Shown here: piece by piece, positions 34,912 to 44,843 of the stretch
Layout of the letters: every line of letters starts with the position of its first letter
Numbering within the stretch: the stretch's first letter is position 1
Source of the DNA: Lachnospiraceae bacterium UBA1683
Lineage (GTDB): Bacteria > Bacillota > Clostridia > Lachnospirales > Lachnospiraceae
Direction of reading: 5' to 3'
Assembly (NCBI GenBank): GCA_002320245.1
Contig: DCKD01000096.1
Span: forward strand, 74,938 to 138,024
DNA length: 63,087 nt
Translations under genes and position numbers: made by a program
Notes under the pieces: generated by a model
The model's database searches: none
What the model was told of the DNA's origin: nothing
What the model saw: only the letters and a program-made list of their open reading frames with translations

Positions 34912-36396
34912 ATGCCAGTATTTGATTTTAGCGAAACATCAGACAATAAAAATGATTCCGAATGTACTTACACTACATTTCGCTCTAACGAGACTACCGT
35001 TTCACCGAATAGGCCGATTCTGGTTCTGGACAACCATAAGCGGAGATGGAAACATCATTCATGCGGCGTTTTTACCAATCCGGCTAAGCGGACAACTTTT
35101 GAATTTACAGAGGAGGATGGAACTGTCAGCGCTGATATTCTGCGGATGGATGCCCGTTTCGTCAGCCTACTCCGGTGGCTTGGAGAAAGCCATATCAGTG
35201 TGCGTTTGTCAGGGAAGAATCAGGAAGACGGCTATGCTGTTTACAGAATCCGTGAGATGGCGTTTGGAGGCGGAACGAAACTTTCTGCCGAGGACGGGTT
35301 TCTTCAGTTTATGATTGACAGGTTATTGGCAAGCAGTGCGCCCCTGGAAGAGTACGAAGATGAAGAGCAGGAGGAGGTTGGAGATAACATGAAACTGACC
35401 AGCCTGCAGAGCATCACAGACTTTATAACCTGTGCCGGCAGGACTCTGCCTGACAACATCCGGCTTTGGGCGCGAAGAAATCTTGCGGTTGCCCGCTCAC
35501 ATGAAGTCTCTCAGGAAGAAAGAAGGCATGCACAGCGTGCGCTTTCTATAATGATGAACATCCAATGGAAAAACAACTACTTTGAAGCAATTAACCCGCA
35601 GGAAGCACGGCGGATTCTGGATGAAGAACTTTACGGTATGGAGCAGGTGAAACAACGGATTATTGAAACAATTATACAAATCAACCGGACACATACGCTG
35701 CCTGCTTATGGTATTCTGTTGGTTGGCCCTGCAGGAACCGGAAAATCTCAGATTGCATACGCGGTTGCCCGTATCCTGAAACTGCCGTGGACAACGCTGG
35801 ATATGAGTTCCATTAACGATCCGGAACAGTTGACCGGCAGCTCCCGTATCTATGCAAATGCGAAAACAGGGATTATCATGGATGCCTTCTCTATGGCGGG
35901 AGAATCCAACCTTGTTTTTATTATTAATGAGCTGGATAAAGCGGCTAGCGGAAAAGGCAACGGGAATCCTGCGGATGTCCTTCTGACACTGCTTGATAAT
36001 CTTGGATTTACGGACAATTACATTGAGTGTATGATTCCGACGGTTGGCGTGTATCCGATAGCGACCGCTAATGATAAGAGCAAAATCAGTGCGCCGTTGA
36101 TGTCACGTTTTGCTGTAATTGATATTCCGGACTATACATCAGAGGAAAAGAAGATAATATTTTCAAAGTTCGCTATGCCAAAAGTCCTGAGACGCATGAG
36201 CCTGCGTGAAAACGAATGTATCATAACTGAGGACGCCCTTGATGCGATTGTTGGAAAATACGCGGATACGACCGGTATCCGGGATTTGGAACAGGCGGCA
36301 GAGCATATAGCCGCTAATGCGCTTTATCAGATAGAAGTAAACCATGTCTCTGAGGTTATCTTTGACGCAGATATGGTGCGGGGGCTGCTTGCATAA
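34912..36396 (+). CDS. Orphan Lon-like AAA+ ATPase without protease domain
   Basis: The 494 aa protein has an unassigned N-terminal region (1-240, with an acidic stretch EEYEDEEQEEV) and an AAA+ module (about 240-494) closest to that of Lon. Motifs: Walker A GPAGTGKS (272-279), Walker B region VFIINELDKA in which the Mg-binding Asp is Asn339 and the catalytic Glu340 is kept, sensor 1 IATAND, arginine finger SRF, sensor 2 GIRDLEQA. The Lon proteolytic domain (Ser-Lys dyad) is absent and no partner gene follows. Ribosome site AGAAGGAG. Function unknown; ATPase activity may be altered. Confidence 0.85.
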   Translation: MPVFDFSETSDNKNDSECTYTTFRSNETTVSPNRPILVLDNHKRRWKHHSCGVFTNPAKRTTFEFTEEDGTVSADILRMDARFVSLLRWLGESHISVRLSGKNQEDGYAVYRIREMAFGGGTKLSAEDGFLQFMIDRLLASSAPLEEYEDEEQEEVGDNMKLTSLQSITDFITCAGRTLPDNIRLWARRNLAVARSHEVSQEERRHAQRALSIMMNIQWKNNYFEAINPQEARRILDEELYGMEQVKQRIIETIIQINRTHTLPAYGILLVGPAGTGKSQIAYAVARILKLPWTTLDMSSINDPEQLTGSSRIYANAKTGIIMDAFSMAGESNLVFIINELDKAASGKGNGNPADVLLTLLDNLGFTDNYIECMIPTVGVYPIATANDKSKISAPLMSRFAVIDIPDYTSEEKKIIFSKFAMPKVLRRMSLRENECIITEDALDAIVGKYADTTGIRDLEQAAEHIAANALYQIEVNHVSEVIFDADMVRGLLA

Positions 36397-36433
36397 GCAG
36401 CCCCGTTTCCGATTCTTTCCCGCTGCTGTGCAG

Positions 36434-37816
36434 CTATACGTTGCTTTTATAATCTTCCAGCGCTTTCAGAGCCTGTCCTGACATCGGATACAGGGCGAGT
36501 AGGTTAAAGATTGTCATCAGGCCGACACCAACGTCACCAAGATCCCAGACAAATGTGTAGGCTGCGAGTCCTCCGATAAACAACATGACAAGCGCCAGTA
36601 TTTTGTACGCGGTCTGGAAATACCAGCGGTTGCCGAACAGATATGCGATGTTCGACCTTGCGTAAAACAGGATTCCGATGAAGGTGGAAAAGCTGAATAG
36701 TCCCAGTGTGACGGCGATAAAAATCACGCCGAAATTCCCAAGATGATAATACATCGCAGTCTGCAGAAGATCCATGCCGGAAAGTCCGGCGGTCAGTTCT
36801 GTTGGAGCCAGCAGCATAATCATAGCAGTACAGCTACAGATAATGATGGTATCAATAAAAACGCCGAGAGCCTGTACCAGTCCGATTTTTGCCGGATGGC
36901 TGGACTCGGCGGCAGCCGCCGCGCATGGTGCCGAGCCGGAACCGGCTTCATTAGAGAAAAGCCCGCGTTTTACTCCATTCATGAGCACTGCACCGAAACC
37001 GCCTGCGGCCACCTGCTGCAGCCCGAAAGCCTCACGGAAAATTCTGCCGAACACGGCAGGCATTTGTCCGATATGGGTCAGAATGATGAAAAGAGTGATT
37101 ATAAAATAGCAGCCAGCCATAATCGGAACCATTACATCCAGTACTTTGACAGTAGCATTCCGGCGTAATACAATCACCGCTGCCAGCGCGACAAGTGCTG
37201 CTGTCGTATAGAGCGGCGGAATGTGAAAGGCGTTCTGAAAGGAGGATGTGACGGAGTTACTGATTACCTGACTGATGCCACACCAACAGATTAGACCGGA
37301 AATGGCAAACAATACGGCTATCAGCGAATAGCGTTTCTTTTTCCCTCCATTTCTCTGCTCCGAAAAGTGATGGATGTAATAAGCGGGGCCGCCGTGGTAT
37401 CCGCCGTACAGCGGGTCCTTTTCCTTATGGAGCTGTGCAAGCGTGGCCTCGATAAATGCAGTGGATGAGCCGAGCAATGCAGTAATCCACATCCAGAACA
37501 CCGCACCCGCCCCTCCGGCGGAGATTGCTGCCACCACGCCCACCAGGTTTCCCATACCGACCCGCGTCGCTGTGGATACGATTAGCGTCTGCCAGGAAGA
37601 CAGACTGCCCTCTTTTTTATTTTTCTCTGTCGTTGCGCGCACCATATCCGGAAACAGGCGGACCGGCAGAAATCTTGTCCGGATTGTGAAGTAAATCCCG
37701 GTTGGAATCAGTAAGATGACCAGCAGGGAAAGACCGATGCTTCCACCGTCTGGCAGGGGCAGTATCAAGAGGTCTCCCCATAGAAATTCATATATCTTTT
37801 CAATCATTGTAATCAT
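36434..37816 (-). CDS. Alanine/glycine:cation symporter family protein
   Basis: The 460 aa protein of the AGCS family has about 10-11 membrane segments. Family signatures are ATRVGMGNLVGVVAAIS and AGSGSAPCAAAAAESSHP, with GGYHGGPAYYI. It couples Na+ or H+ to uptake of alanine or glycine in the membrane. AAGGAG precedes ATG 37816. It lies divergent from the LysR regulator at 37971 with a 154-bp gap, which suggests LysR control (inference). It ends 35 bp from the AAA+ gene. Confidence 0.92.
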   Translation of the reverse strand: MITMIEKIYEFLWGDLLILPLPDGGSIGLSLLVILLIPTGIYFTIRTRFLPVRLFPDMVRATTEKNKKEGSLSSWQTLIVSTATRVGMGNLVGVVAAISAGGAGAVFWMWITALLGSSTAFIEATLAQLHKEKDPLYGGYHGGPAYYIHHFSEQRNGGKKKRYSLIAVLFAISGLICWCGISQVISNSVTSSFQNAFHIPPLYTTAALVALAAVIVLRRNATVKVLDVMVPIMAGCYFIITLFIILTHIGQMPAVFGRIFREAFGLQQVAAGGFGAVLMNGVKRGLFSNEAGSGSAPCAAAAAESSHPAKIGLVQALGVFIDTIIICSCTAMIMLLAPTELTAGLSGMDLLQTAMYYHLGNFGVIFIAVTLGLFSFSTFIGILFYARSNIAYLFGNRWYFQTAYKILALVMLFIGGLAAYTFVWDLGDVGVGLMTIFNLLALYPMSGQALKALEDYKSNV

Positions 37817-37970
37817 TTATCCCAATCTCCTTCCAGTTTTACAGGACTCGTTCTCCCAGCCTTACGAGGCTTGGCTTGAACAGTCGGTATAGTTATTATA
37901 TAATCATTTATATATATCTGTAAAATAGATAGTTTAGTTGAATACTATTAACATATTAGATGGAGGAATT

Positions 37971-38870
37971 ATGGAACTGAAATATATCGAAAGTTTTATA
38001 CAAGTGGCAGAGTTGAATAGTTTTACAAAGGCTGCAGAGAAATTGGGCTATTCTCAGTCAACTGTCTCGTTTCAGATTCGACAGCTCGAAGAATCCCTGG
38101 GTGTCCCCCTATTTGACCGGGTCAATCACACGATTAAACTTACACAGAAGGGCGGCGAAATTCTGGCGCTGGCGCATCAGCTCATTGCAGTTTCGCACGA
38201 TATGGAAAAGGCAGCGCATGGAATACACACGCTTGGCGGACATATCCGTGTGGCGATGGCGGATTCGCTTTGCCACTCGATTATATGGGATAAATTCGAG
38301 TCCTTTCACAGGCAGTATCCTGCGATTTCCTTACAGATTACTTCTGCGAGCACAGAAGTAATGTTCCGGCTTCTGAAACAGAACGAGACGGATTTGGTGT
38401 ATACGCTGGATAAACATATTTATGATTCCAGTTATGTAATTGCATTTGAAAAGCAGGTACAGACGCATTTTGTTGCGTCAAAAAACAATCCGCTCTGTGA
38501 AAAACCCGAATTGCCGATTACGGATTTGGTGGAGCAGCCTATGATTCTTACTGAGAAGGGGATGAGCTACCGAAAACTCATGGAAGAATCGCTCGCCAGC
38601 AGATTTTTTGCCGTTCACCCGTTTTTGGAGCTTGGGGATACCGCTCTTATTTGCAGGCTGGTGGAACAGAATATGGGAATTTCTTTCCTGCCCGATTATG
38701 TGACGGAACATTCTGTAAAAAGCGGTAAAATCTGCCGGCTGAATGTAAAAGGCTTTTCAATCGACAGTTGGATTCAGTTATTATATCACCGTGACAAATG
38801 GTGTACACCGGAGATGCAGTGCGTCATTGATTATTTGTTCTCGGTACATGGGGACAATGGTGGGTTTTAA
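37971..38870 (+). CDS. LysR-family transcriptional regulator
   Basis: The 299 aa protein from ATG 37971 (TGGAGGAA upstream; frame opens at 37938) has the LysR winged helix in residues 1-60 (FIQVAELNSFTKAAEKLGYSQSTVSFQIRQLEESLGVPLFDR) and an effector-binding domain (about 85-299). It is divergent from the AGCS symporter, which fits the usual LysR arrangement of an autoregulated activator and its target. The ligand is unknown; an amino acid is a guess from the neighbour. The accessory island begins after this gene. Confidence 0.92.
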   Translation: MELKYIESFIQVAELNSFTKAAEKLGYSQSTVSFQIRQLEESLGVPLFDRVNHTIKLTQKGGEILALAHQLIAVSHDMEKAAHGIHTLGGHIRVAMADSLCHSIIWDKFESFHRQYPAISLQITSASTEVMFRLLKQNETDLVYTLDKHIYDSSYVIAFEKQVQTHFVASKNNPLCEKPELPITDLVEQPMILTEKGMSYRKLMEESLASRFFAVHPFLELGDTALICRLVEQNMGISFLPDYVTEHSVKSGKICRLNVKGFSIDSWIQLLYHRDKWCTPEMQCVIDYLFSVHGDNGGF

Positions 38871-38900
38871 AACAGGATTTTGAGACAGGTATTGACAGGA

Positions 38901-38963
38901 CGATGTGAGCCTTATCATTTACTGTTACTTGATATCACCCTGCCCGATGGACCCGGGGTTTTT
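38901..38963 (+). pseudogene. Fragment of a response regulator receiver domain
   Basis: One frame reads PYHLLLLDITLPDGPG, which matches the phosphoacceptor region of receiver domains (hydrophobic strand, Asp, then LPDGxG). The homology stops after about 20-25 codons on both sides. It is probably a scrap of a gene removed when the accessory island formed. Moderate certainty because it is short. Confidence 0.5.
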
Positions 38964-39081
38964 CCATGCTATAAAAAATTACAAAATTTTACAAAAAATA
39001 CTTGACAAAAATATTCGGGGGAGACTGTCCGAAAACTCGGATGTTTAAATTACAAAATATGATAAAAAAGCTCCGGCGGCT

Positions 39082-40218
39082 ATGGCATGGAAAGCATTTA
39101 CAGGTTATGAACAATCATATTCGGATACAGAAGAAAGTGCAATACAAGCGTTAAAAGACAAACTTGATGGGATCGAGTATGTGGACGGTAATGGAAAACA
39201 AAAATTCCTATATAGTTGGAAACTTGAAAATACCGACAGAGTGCCACAAGGAAAACGTGATTGTGTATCTTTGAGAGATAAAATTAAGATGCTCAATAAA
39301 GATTTGGGTGATGGAATTACCCCGGATGGCGGAAAAATTACGGTATTACAGTTAATGGAGAAATATATAGGGCAGAAAACAGGCGTAAGACATAATACAG
39401 AAGCTAATTACAAGTTTGTTATTAACATAATTAAAAAGGAAGATTTTGGTGCAAGACGCATAGACAAAGTCAAAATATCAGATGCTAAAGAATGGCTTAT
39501 CAAATTACAACAGGTGGACAAAAGAGGATATAGTTCGATTCACACTATTAGAGGTGTTGTAAGACCAGCTTTTTAGATGGCAGTTGATGATGATTTATTA
39601 CGCAAGAATCCATTTGAATTTCAATTAAACACTGTTGTAGTAAATGACAGCGTCACAAGAGAAGCAATTACAAGAAAACAGGAAAGGACATTTTTAGAGT
39701 TTATTAAGAATGATAAGCATTTTTGTAGATACTATGAGGGAATCTATATCTTATTTAAAACTGGATTGCGAATTTCTGAGTTTGTTGGTCTTACAGAATC
39801 AGATGTTGATTTTGAGAGTGAAAAGATTAGAGTAAACCATCAATTACAGAGAAAAAGGGATATGGAATATATTATAGAGGAAACAAAAACAGATAACGGG
39901 GAGAGATATGTTCCTATGACAAAAGAAGTTATGGAATGTTTTCGTTATATCATGGATAATAGAAAGAATCCTAAGATAGAGCCTATTATCTTTGATAAGA
40001 ATGGTACTGCATATAAAAAATTTCTGTATTTGGACAAAAACGGTATGCCGATGGTAGCTCTGCATTGGGAGAAATACTTTCAACATATTTGCGAGAAGTA
40101 TAATAAAACATTTAAAGAGGAATTACCTAAAATCACACCTCATGTATGTAGACATACTTTTTGTAGTAACATGGCGAAATCGGGCATGAATCCAAAGACT
40201 TTACAGTACATTATCTAA
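39082..40218 (+). pseudogene. Tn916-like tyrosine integrase, broken by an amber codon and truncated
   Basis: Two consecutive segments in the same frame (39082-39576 and 39577-40218) are separated only by TAG at 39574-39576, and together align with the Tn916-type integrase. The N-terminal part has KFLYSWKLENTDRVPQGKRDC, and the core has TGLRISE (first catalytic Arg) and HVCRHTF (His and second Arg). It stops at NPKTLQYII, before the catalytic Tyr. CAG-to-TAG is the simplest cause of the amber codon. Both faults make it inactive unless the amber is read through and a tyrosine is supplied elsewhere. Confidence 0.85.
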
Positions 40219-40327
40219 GATATGCCAACTTATGCCACGATATGCAAAAATAAATGAAAATCCACTCTGTCAGAAAAGCTCTGAAAGTGGCTTAAATACA
40301 AGGAAAACCAGTAAAATAGAGGTATAA

Positions 40328-40372
40328 ATGATTATGATTAAAGTACTATTCATCTGCCACGGCAATGTTTAA
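40328..40372 (+). pseudogene. First residues of a low-molecular-weight protein-tyrosine phosphatase
   Basis: The frame reads MIMIKVLFICHGNV and stops. MIKVLFICHGN is the start of LMW-PTPases up to the P-loop Cys (CxxGNxCRSP), so the rest of the gene is gone. It lies 110 bp after the integrase fragment, as expected for an attachment site inside or beside this gene. The remainder of the gene was not found in the window. Confidence 0.55.
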
Positions 40373-40863
40373 GGGACGGGGCAAAAGCCTTGATTCTATT
40401 GGGTTTCTTGGATGGAAACGTAGAATTTACACCTTATTTACACCTTTGGAAGATCGGATCGGTAGTCAAGACGTAAAGAAAACAGAATAATCAAAATTCT
40501 TGAGGATTTGCAAACTAATTAAGAATCAATCGTGAGAGGTGTGTGTTCAGAATTCTGGGTACATATCAGATGGTTGGTTCTTTTTAAATGCCCGCTTTTA
40601 GTGGATTAGAATATGATATGTAGATGGATTAATATGCTGACTTGAAAAAGTAAATTCCAGTGCAAGAGTAAATTCCATCATGTTTTAAATTTTGCCGAAA
40701 TTACGAGAGATTTTTGCTTGAAATCTCTCGTTTTCTGTTATAATTAATGTAACTCATCGAAATTTTCTAGATTTCAAGGCATGCTAAATGGGCTACTGGA
40801 ATTTGGTGTGCTAGACTAAATTCCACCAGCCACATTCGAAAAATGTGAAAAGTTTACATCCAG
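40373..40863. other. Non-coding stretch of the accessory island
   Basis: About 490 bp with no open frame that I can support. It contains a hairpin CGAGAGATTT/AAATCTCTCG (near 40703-40730) and then the TATAATTAATG promoter-like box. It could hold remnants of the integrated element; no gene fragment is recognised. Confidence 0.4.
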
Positions 40864-42231
40864 TCTGACAGCAGATTTCGATTAGTTTTATTAACGGTTA
40901 AAGCGTATCAGCTTAGGCGTCAGATTGACTTCATCGGGTGCAATCAGCTTAAGCTGAAATGCTTTTAAGATATCTTCTCCAAGTGTTTCTAAAGCAGCTT
41001 CATATGGCGTTTTCCCACCAAGACTCTCTCGTGGAGTGGAATTGATATGATTTACAATGAGATTCACATCCCATTGCGTCAAAAACTCAAAAGAAGTACC
41101 TTTAGGCAAAACCATACGAAGCATTGTATGTGCTTGTTCTAAGGCTCCTTTTTGTCCACTGCGCATGGGATCACAATAATAGATACTGCTTCTTTGGATA
41201 CCATGAATTCCTGTTTCCAAACTTTCAGGATCCTCGAATTCTGAACCTCTATCGGTCAATATATTTTCAAAAACAGAGAGAAATTCATATGTGCTTAATC
41301 GTTTCTCCAAACGATCAAATATAAGTCTTACCGCTCCCTTAGTACAACGATTAAGTAAAAAGGCAAGAAACAACTTTTCCTGTGTGAAAAACAATGTTAA
41401 GAGAGTCTTGTTTGATTCTCTTGAAGAATGTACTGTATCCATTTCTACAAAGGAGTCCAACTTTAATAAACAAAAATCAGAGTAAGTCCTGTTTTTAAAG
41501 ACAGAGCGATCTGTAATCTGTGTTTTATGACACTTTCTAGGTTTGAACTTTGCCTGTCGTTTCAGATCAATATTTCTGGCTGTGAAAAGTCCCTTGTCAA
41601 TGTATGTATACATAGAGCGGACAGACATATCCAGTTTTGGATGATTTGTAAGGATTTGATAAGGGGATTGCCCCTGTTCAATCAACGGCGAAATGATCTG
41701 GTCTTTCTGATGAAGCTGCCGTTTAGTCATATTTATTCCTGAACGAGAGTTTTTCAGTAATTCACGATACTTTCTGTTGGCAGCACGTCCGTTATAATAG
41801 TATTTATGTGCGATTGTGCAGTGATTGATCTTTTTGGGGCATCCATTACAAACGTACGGTGCTTTGTCCAAGCGTTTGCATCGTTCTTTTTCAAAATCTT
41901 TGCAGGTCTGATTACAGGTTGGACATGAGGTACACTTAATGCCACAGAGAAGAATTTTTCCGCAAGCATTGGTCTTCTTGCAGTGGTAACGATGAATGCA
42001 AAAGTTCTTTGAATTATAGAATGTGCCTTTGTGATACCAATCTGAAATTCGGTGAGCACGGACCTCTTTGGATATGGTCGTTGGATCTTTGCATAGAAAA
42101 GCAGCAATGTCTTTAAAAGATGTTCCTTTTGCTAATTCGTTTTCGATGTAAATGCGGTCATTTAATGTTAAGTGTTTCTGATTTCCTGGTATATATTTAC
42201 TCATGATAATTCTCCTTCTACTGCTGTCAGA
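40864..42231. mobile_element. IS30-family insertion sequence
   Basis: An 11-bp inverted repeat marks the ends: TCTGACAGCAG (40864-40874) and CTGCTGTCAGA (42221-42231). The single transposase gene fills the interior on the minus strand. I see no convincing target duplication. The element splits a helicase-like fragment from whatever lay to its left. Confidence 0.8.
40891..42204 (-). CDS. IS30-family transposase
   Basis: The 437 aa protein has an N-terminal helix-turn-helix (LTLNDRIYIENELAKGTSF, DIAAFLCKDPTTISKEV), a Cys-rich region (about 85-130, several CxxC pairs such as CTSCPTCNQTC) and a DDE core with FVEMDTVH (first Asp), LTDRGSEF (second Asp) and RSGQKGALEQAH (Glu). The DDE set is complete, so the element may be active. 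The start is ATG 42204 with AAGGAG upstream on the minus strand. Confidence 0.92.
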   Translation of the reverse strand: MSKYIPGNQKHLTLNDRIYIENELAKGTSFKDIAAFLCKDPTTISKEVRAHRISDWYHKGTFYNSKNFCIHRYHCKKTNACGKILLCGIKCTSCPTCNQTCKDFEKERCKRLDKAPYVCNGCPKKINHCTIAHKYYYNGRAANRKYRELLKNSRSGINMTKRQLHQKDQIISPLIEQGQSPYQILTNHPKLDMSVRSMYTYIDKGLFTARNIDLKRQAKFKPRKCHKTQITDRSVFKNRTYSDFCLLKLDSFVEMDTVHSSRESNKTLLTLFFTQEKLFLAFLLNRCTKGAVRLIFDRLEKRLSTYEFLSVFENILTDRGSEFEDPESLETGIHGIQRSSIYYCDPMRSGQKGALEQAHTMLRMVLPKGTSFEFLTQWDVNLIVNHINSTPRESLGGKTPYEAALETLGEDILKAFQLKLIAPDEVNLTPKLIRFNR

Positions 42232-43090
42232 AGGTATATTAGTTTAGGCTTTACACATAATGTCACAAAGAGATTAGCAACATTTGGTTACATCGAAAAG
42301 GAAGAAACTACATTGGCATTAAAAGCTCTTGAAGAAGAATACGCGGGAAAGTGTTATATGTGGCCTGCAAAGAATAAAGATGGATTGTTCGAAGGTACCT
42401 ATGAATTGTATGGACAGAGGTTTATTTCTTATTTAAAAATTGATCAGAGAGATGATAAACGTTTTACAGTAATTAGCATTGCATTTGTTCAACCAGACAG
42501 ATTGATTACACAAAAAGAAATAGCGTATGAGATTCCCTATGGTGTACAAATTGGAGGTGGTGTAAGAATTCATTACAAGGCAGAGATTAATGCGCAGATA
42601 TTAAGTGAAGAGGTATTGAATCACGAAGCAGATTATATTAGTCATCGTGATGAAGATATGCATCAGAAGGATATAACAGGAAAATGGAAGAATATTCTAG
42701 AGTTAGAAAAGAAAAAGATAAATCAGGAAAAATCTATATTAACATATCACAACTTAAAAATTAACGAAGAGGATGCTTCGCTAGAAATTCAGATTAATAC
42801 AGATAAAGCCTATGAGTTGAATTATACTTCTGATGACATGCTTCAAATGACAACAAAAAAGAAAATTCATCATTATATTGATGTTGGACACATGAGAGAG
42901 TTTTCGGACGGGCGAATGATAATCGACATGACCCCACAAGTTGATTATTCTAATATTGCTTCTTCTGGTGAAATCTCTATCAGTATGAGAATGGCGGAGA
43001 TTGCTCTTGACAGACAACGTAAGGCATTAAAGAGTATTCTGTATAAGGAAAATGTTAATCCTGAAATAAGTGATATTATCTTACGACAAA
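42232..43090 (+). pseudogene. Fragment of a superfamily I helicase-like protein (N-terminal part)
   Basis: The open frame 42172-43128 is a chimera: its first ~20 codons are IS30 end sequence and its last ~12 codons are IS3 sequence. The middle (ISLGFTHNVTKRLATFGYIE ... MAEIALDRQRKALKSILYKENVNPEIS) is about 285 aa. The last segment resembles the region before the ATPase core in DNA2/NAM7-type helicases (RQRKAL...NPxL). The first methionine and the ATPase motifs are missing at the two ends. I class it as a remnant; the family call is tentative. Confidence 0.5.
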
Positions 43091-43378
43091 TCCGCAGAAT
43101 CCGTTTATCATTAAAGGGCATTTCATAATTTACAGCCAGTTCATCACGGATCCGTCGGTATCCCATATCTGGATGGAGGTGATGAATCTCTTTGATCAAA
43201 TCTGCAATCTGTTCATTTTTGCGCTCGCTTTCACTCTTCGGATACCTCAGCCAATGGTAATAGGCAGAACGTCTGATCCCAAGGCAGCGACACATTTGTC
43301 TGACCGGATATCCTTTTGTTTCAGCCAGTTCCCTGACGGCCTGATATTCACATGATTTATGTATTAGAGAAAACGATG
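43083..43378 (-). pseudogene. IS3-family orfB, N-terminal part only
   Basis: In the frame -1 to orfA the minus strand reads SCEYQAVRELAETKGYPVRQMCRCLGIRRSAYYHWLRYP, then ADLIKEIHHLHPDMGYRRIRDEL and ends NDKRILRICRK. This is the HTH_21 part of the IS150-type integrase subunit. The DDE core is absent because of the deletion at 43083. Confidence 0.75.
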
Positions 43379-44050
43379 CCCCCTTTCTAATTCCCTTACT
43401 TTTTTTAACAGGTCATTCTCCATTTGTAGATCTTTGTTCTTTCGTTCCAGTTCTGCTATGCGATCCCGCAGTTCTTCTTCCGGTGTACGGATTGGTTGAG
43501 ATCCGGCACACTTTCCCCGTCGGTCCTCCAGTCCTGCACTCCCCATCTTTTCGTAGCGGTTTACCCAATTTCGTACCTGCTGATAAGAACAATTATATTT
43601 CAGAGCCATTGCCCCGTAATTCCGATTATGTGAAAGGCAGTCTTTTACTACGGCAATCCGTTCTTCCAATGTTGTTTTTCTGGCTTTCTTCATGGTGCTA
43701 CCTCCGGTAAGTTCTTTTAATTCCTTACCTTCATTATACACCTTAATCCAACTCATAAGCTGAACATGCTGCCGGATTCCAAATCTTGCACATATTTCAT
43801 CCAAAGAACCTTCCCCAGAAAGATAGGATTGTACAGCCTTCAACTTCAAGTCTTTTGGATATTTCTTGTTCGTTTTCGGTGTTAATAATCCTTGCGGACC
43901 TTCTGTCTTATAGATCCGGATCCAGTCCTGGACACTCCGTTTGTTCACACCGCATACTTTGGCAGCACCTTTTTGACTAATTTCTCCATTCAGATACTGC
44001 TCTACAATTTTTACTTTCTTCAGTGCATCAATTTTACTTTTTCTGGACAT
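43364..44050 (-). CDS. IS3-family orfA (helix-turn-helix transposase subunit)
   Basis: The 228 aa product has two helix-turn-helix units (KKVKIVEQYLNGEISQKGAAKVCGVNKRSVQDWI and later ISYQQVRNWVNRYEK-like) and a C-terminal coiled coil (ELRDRIAELERKNKDLQMENDLLKK) as in IS150-type orfA. A seven-A slippery run (minus strand of 43400-43406) lies near its end, where a -1 frameshift would make the OrfAB fusion. The overlapping orfB is truncated, so the element should be inactive. Confidence 0.85.
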   Translation of the reverse strand: MSRKSKIDALKKVKIVEQYLNGEISQKGAAKVCGVNKRSVQDWIRIYKTEGPQGLLTPKTNKKYPKDLKLKAVQSYLSGEGSLDEICARFGIRQHVQLMSWIKVYNEGKELKELTGGSTMKKARKTTLEERIAVVKDCLSHNRNYGAMALKYNCSYQQVRNWVNRYEKMGSAGLEDRRGKCAGSQPIRTPEEELRDRIAELERKNKDLQMENDLLKKVRELERGHRFL

Positions 44051-44105
44051 AAAATACCCCCAAGTAGGTTTTTTTATATTTTAGTGTCCTACTTGAGGGT
44101 ATCAT

Positions 44106-44726
44106 ATCAAGTGTTTGAAACTGCTTGGCGGTTTCCTCGTCCATCGGAAGAAGCTGCCCAATCTGTCCGGCAATCATAGCAGTTACATCGTCCATAGAAA
44201 GCGGCTCCTGCTGGTGGTCTTTCATGGTTTCCTGCATGGTTTGGAACATAGCGGCGGTCACAGCTTCTCCCGGCTGTTCTCCGTTGTCCATATCTTTCTT
44301 AATATCTCGCAGGATAGCAAGAAATACATTCTTGATTTTTTCAATCTCCGCTTCATGTTCTCCCATCTTCTGTGCGTTCAGAAGTTGCAAATCCTGTCTT
44401 GCTTCTGCCCGATGTTCCGGGTGTTCTTTCATCAGATCGGACAGGGAAGCTGTTGCCAGTTCAATTAGCTGGTTTCTTGCCATGATACCCTTTGTCGCTG
44501 TGTCTTGAAAATAAATCCGTATCAAATTCATCAGTTTCGGGAAGTTCCTGTGTTCCAACAGACGGTTGAGGATTTGCACATCGACTGTACCTGTCACAAG
44601 CCCTCTCACAGCTCCCTCGGACAATCCTAATTCAGAAATATCATAGCTTTTACGGACACTCAAAGTGGACAAACCCAATATGTAGTCCGTTGATTCCTGA
44701 TCTGTTAGTTCATAACGTCTTGACAT
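44106..44726 (-). pseudogene. Gene cut off by the IS3 end, unknown family
   Basis: The frame 44726-44034 on the minus strand begins MSRRYELTDQESTDYILGLS and ends with IS sequence after FQTLDM, so about 207 native residues remain. It is helical, rich in Glu/Gln/Met (IEKIKNVFLAILRDIKKDM, MDDVTAMIAGQIGQLLPMDEE). It looks like a cytoplasmic gene of a conjugative element, but I cannot name it. The 3' end was lost at the IS insertion. Confidence 0.55.
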
Positions 44727-44843
44727 AATATCAGCCCCTTTTTCTTTATTTTATCATGAAAGAAGGGCTATAAACAAATATTTTGTACACTTTTTAATTT
44801 TCAAACACGCTCTAGAAAGTTATAGAAGATGGGAGGTGTGTGA

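Larger units (their letters stand above)
43083..44105. mobile_element. Truncated IS3-family (IS150-like) element
   Basis: The right end (orfA side) is near 44105, with TGATACCCTCAAGTAGGACACT read on the minus strand. orfA is complete and orfB ends after about 95 codons at 43083, where it joins the helicase-like fragment. The left end and the rest of orfB are deleted. Confidence 0.7.
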
